Positions 61,865 to 64,000 of a stretch of DNA of 64,000 nucleotides are shown here, one piece after another (the first letter of the stretch is position 1; each line of letters begins with the position of its first letter). The DNA is from Plenodomus lindquistii (taxonomy: Eukaryota; Ascomycota; Dothideomycetes; Pleosporales; Leptosphaeriaceae), in contig JANUWI010000021.1 in the NCBI GenBank assembly GCA_025504975.1, forward strand, positions 310,001 to 374,000, given 5' to 3'. The notes under the pieces were generated by a model, which did not search any database, was not told where the DNA came from, and worked only from the letters and a program-made list of their open reading frames with translations. The translations under genes and the position numbers were made by a program.

Positions 61865-62590
61865 GTCGGGAAATTCTATTGTGTAGTAAATTGAGTAAGT
61901 GGATAGAAAGTAACGTAAATGGCTGGTAATTAACGTGAATTACCAATTTACCACTTTTACCCCACGAGGCCTTTTTTCACGTAGTTTACTAGTGATTTAC
62001 TAGTAAATAACGTGAGTAACGTGAATTACTTTAAGTACTATTTTCACTTAATTTACCTCGCTTACCTCGCTTACCTCCTAGACCCCTGCTAGTTTAAAAT
62101 AAAAAAGAACTTTACTTTTTTAAACTCTTTTAAGTTATATAACAACGTACGCAATTAATATAATAATATAATAGAAGTTTCTAAATACTAAAATATTACT
62201 TTTATAGGCTTAGCGCGAAAAAAAAATATAGTTTTATTATCTATTTAAACTATTAGCAGCCCCTGTAAATTATTTTTAAGCAAGGAACATTAAAACTTTT
62301 TAGTAAATAATTAATAACTATAGAACGGCTAGGCCTAAAATAGTAATTTTTTAACTAATTTATAGCTAAACATTTATTCTATATTATTAGAATTTCAATT
62401 GCCTGATTAGGACTAGTTTTAATTTTTCATGGTGTTTGACGTTCGTGGGGTCAATAGGGTGAGCGAGGTAAATGAGGTAAATCAAGCCATTCACGTTAGC
62501 CACACTACTCAAGTCTTTTCCTAGTTATTTACTAGTAATTCAACTGATTTACAATGCGCTTGGTGAATGACCAGAATGCTACAAAAAGTT
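61865..62590. repeat. inverted-repeat island, partly spared from RIP
   Basis: Two stretches with normal CA/TG content (61,865-62,085 and 62,400-62,590) flank a ~310-bp degraded spacer. The left one carries three tandem TTACCTCGC-type 9-mers (62,053-62,078). The right one carries their reverse complement (62,463-62,480). Following elements (ATTCACGTTA, then TTTACTAGTAA) occur in the same inverted order on both sides, over roughly 100 bp. It contains a small palindrome, GGTAATT...AATTACC (61,925-61,944). It resembles a small inverted-repeat transposable element or the remains of one. Confidence 0.5.
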
Positions 62591-64000
62591 TTTTCCTAAC
62601 GAAACTACTATCTATTTATATAACTAATTATCTAACTATATAAATAACTAGAAAACTCTATATAGAATTTTTTTTATTTAAATAGCCTTTAATAAATAGT
62701 ATAGTTACTTTAATCTAAAAACTAAACTTTTTTACTTTAGAGTATATAGCTATAAAGCTTTTACTATAACTAATAATATATACTATAGTAAAGTATACTT
62801 ATAACACTTTAACTTAAAAGCATAGATAGAATACTAAGTAGGCTATTAATTCTTTAATATCTATAAAATATAGATTCTATTTTTTACTAAAGTTATTAGT
62901 ACTAGAGACGTTACTTTTAATAAATAAATAATATTTAATAGAAAAGTAAAAGATTTAATAGATAATTTTATATATAGTATACTAGAAGAAATTACTATAT
63001 TTATAAAAACTATAGAGCTCTCTGTACTAGTTTATAAATTAAAAACTTAATTATTCTATAAAAATAATACTATTAAAAATACTTTAGAGTAGAATTCTAA
63101 AGTAAACTATAAAGATTTTCTTAAGTAGCTATAATATAAAGTAGCTAGTGTTAAAAAGAATGTAAAGGTTAGTTTTTAAAAATAGGCGTTGTATATAGAT
63201 AATAGTAGTTTATTACTAAAATAGTAAAAGTGCGCTTCTAAAAAAAGTAATAAGTATATTTAAAATAACTAAATATATTACTTGCTTATTTATATAAATT
63301 AAATATAATCTACTATAAAAGTATTTTAATATTTTTATATACTTATATTATTCTATATTATTCTACACTATTCTATATTATTTTATACGTAGAATCTATA
63401 TAATATTATAGAATTCTATAAAACGTATATAACTTGTTTTATATAGCTATTCTACTAAGCCTGTAGAATATATACTACGTAAAGTAGCATTATTTACTAG
63501 TTATAGAATACTAGCTCTAGCTATCTAGTTATTTATTCCTTTATTTCTATATAGTTATTACTTTTTTCTTTTCTAGTTTATAACACTATCCCCTTTTTTC
63601 TAGCTTTATATCTTTATAAACTAACTTAATAGTTTTTTATAGCACCGCTTATTATTATTTTATAGGCGCTTAAATTAATTGTATTAGTTTTTTTACTATA
63701 GTTATATATTAATATTATATATAAAAGAATCTAGAGTGCTAGATATTATTATTAAAAAAAAATGCAGTAACTATTATTATAATAGCGTAAAAAAGTATGT
63801 ACTAGTAGAGGTTCTACTTCTAGACTTTTTAAAACTAAATAAAAAGCTTATTTATTTTAAATAGTAAAAGATAGAGGCTAATAAAGCTAAAGCTGTAGTA
63901 GTTAAAGCTTTACTTACTACGTATTAGAAAAAAAATCTTCTTTAAAAATAAAAGAAACTATTAAAGTGTTGTAAATAATAGTAAGTAAATAAATTAGAAA
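62591..64000. repeat. RIP-degraded AT-rich block running off the window
   Basis: Again very AT-rich and poor in CA/TG, with scattered CA/TG-containing remnants. No gene or defined element is recognised. Confidence 0.8.

Noticed and set aside
1..64000. tRNA, rRNA or small RNA genes
   Set aside because: I looked for tRNA A/B-box-like and rRNA-like stretches and found none I could support; a covariance-model scan would be decisive.

Overview
The window looks like nuclear DNA from a filamentous ascomycete (Pezizomycotina). Genes are short and intron-bearing. The introns I could place are 51-100 nt, with GTRAGT-type donors, CTRAY branch sites close to the acceptor and YAG acceptors. The sequence is split sharply into GC-balanced islands and blocks of very high AT content. 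In the AT blocks CpA/TpG (and CpG) are almost gone while CpT and ApC remain, which is the footprint of repeat-induced point mutation (RIP). Bimodal genomes of this kind are typical of many Dothideomycetes. I cannot name the species.

Layout: 1-13.38 kb is a GC-balanced island with five supported genes: a small acidic protein (+), a 482-aa unknown (-), a SAP-domain/transmembrane/tandem-repeat protein (-), a large acidic disordered protein (+) and a divergent kinesin-14-like motor (-). 13.4-31.97 kb is RIP-degraded repeat, except for one exactly gene-sized island at 17.1-20.2 kb. That island encodes a 980-aa protein joining a JmjC demethylase-type domain to a C-terminal SET domain. 31.97-43.77 kb is a second GC-balanced island. 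It holds a two-TM small protein (-), a 417-aa disordered protein (+), a 200-aa protein with KEN and RxxL degron-like motifs (+), a coiled-coil protein with nested C-terminal repeats (-) and a three-exon 558-aa unknown (-). 43.77 kb to the end is RIP-degraded repeat with a small, less-mutated inverted-repeat island at 61.87-62.59 kb.

The degraded DNA is not featureless. Two copies (1.83 kb each) of a TIR transposon flanked by TA can be delimited at 28.57-30.40 and 52.85-54.68 kb, in inverted internal orientation. A longer repeat is shared by ~21.55-28.35 kb and ~48.8-55.0 kb, with a third, reversed fragment near 60.8-61.4 kb. One TIR copy is nested inside one copy of this longer repeat.

No operon-like or metabolic cluster is visible. 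The recognisable genes are nuclear or cytoskeletal (chromatin modifier, kinesin, SAP/membrane protein, degron-bearing protein, coiled coil, acidic nuclear-type proteins). The rest are unknown, disordered and look lineage-restricted. The most unusual object is the JmjC-SET protein. Its JmjC metal and cofactor residues match the KDM4 spacing exactly, whereas its SET signature residues are altered.
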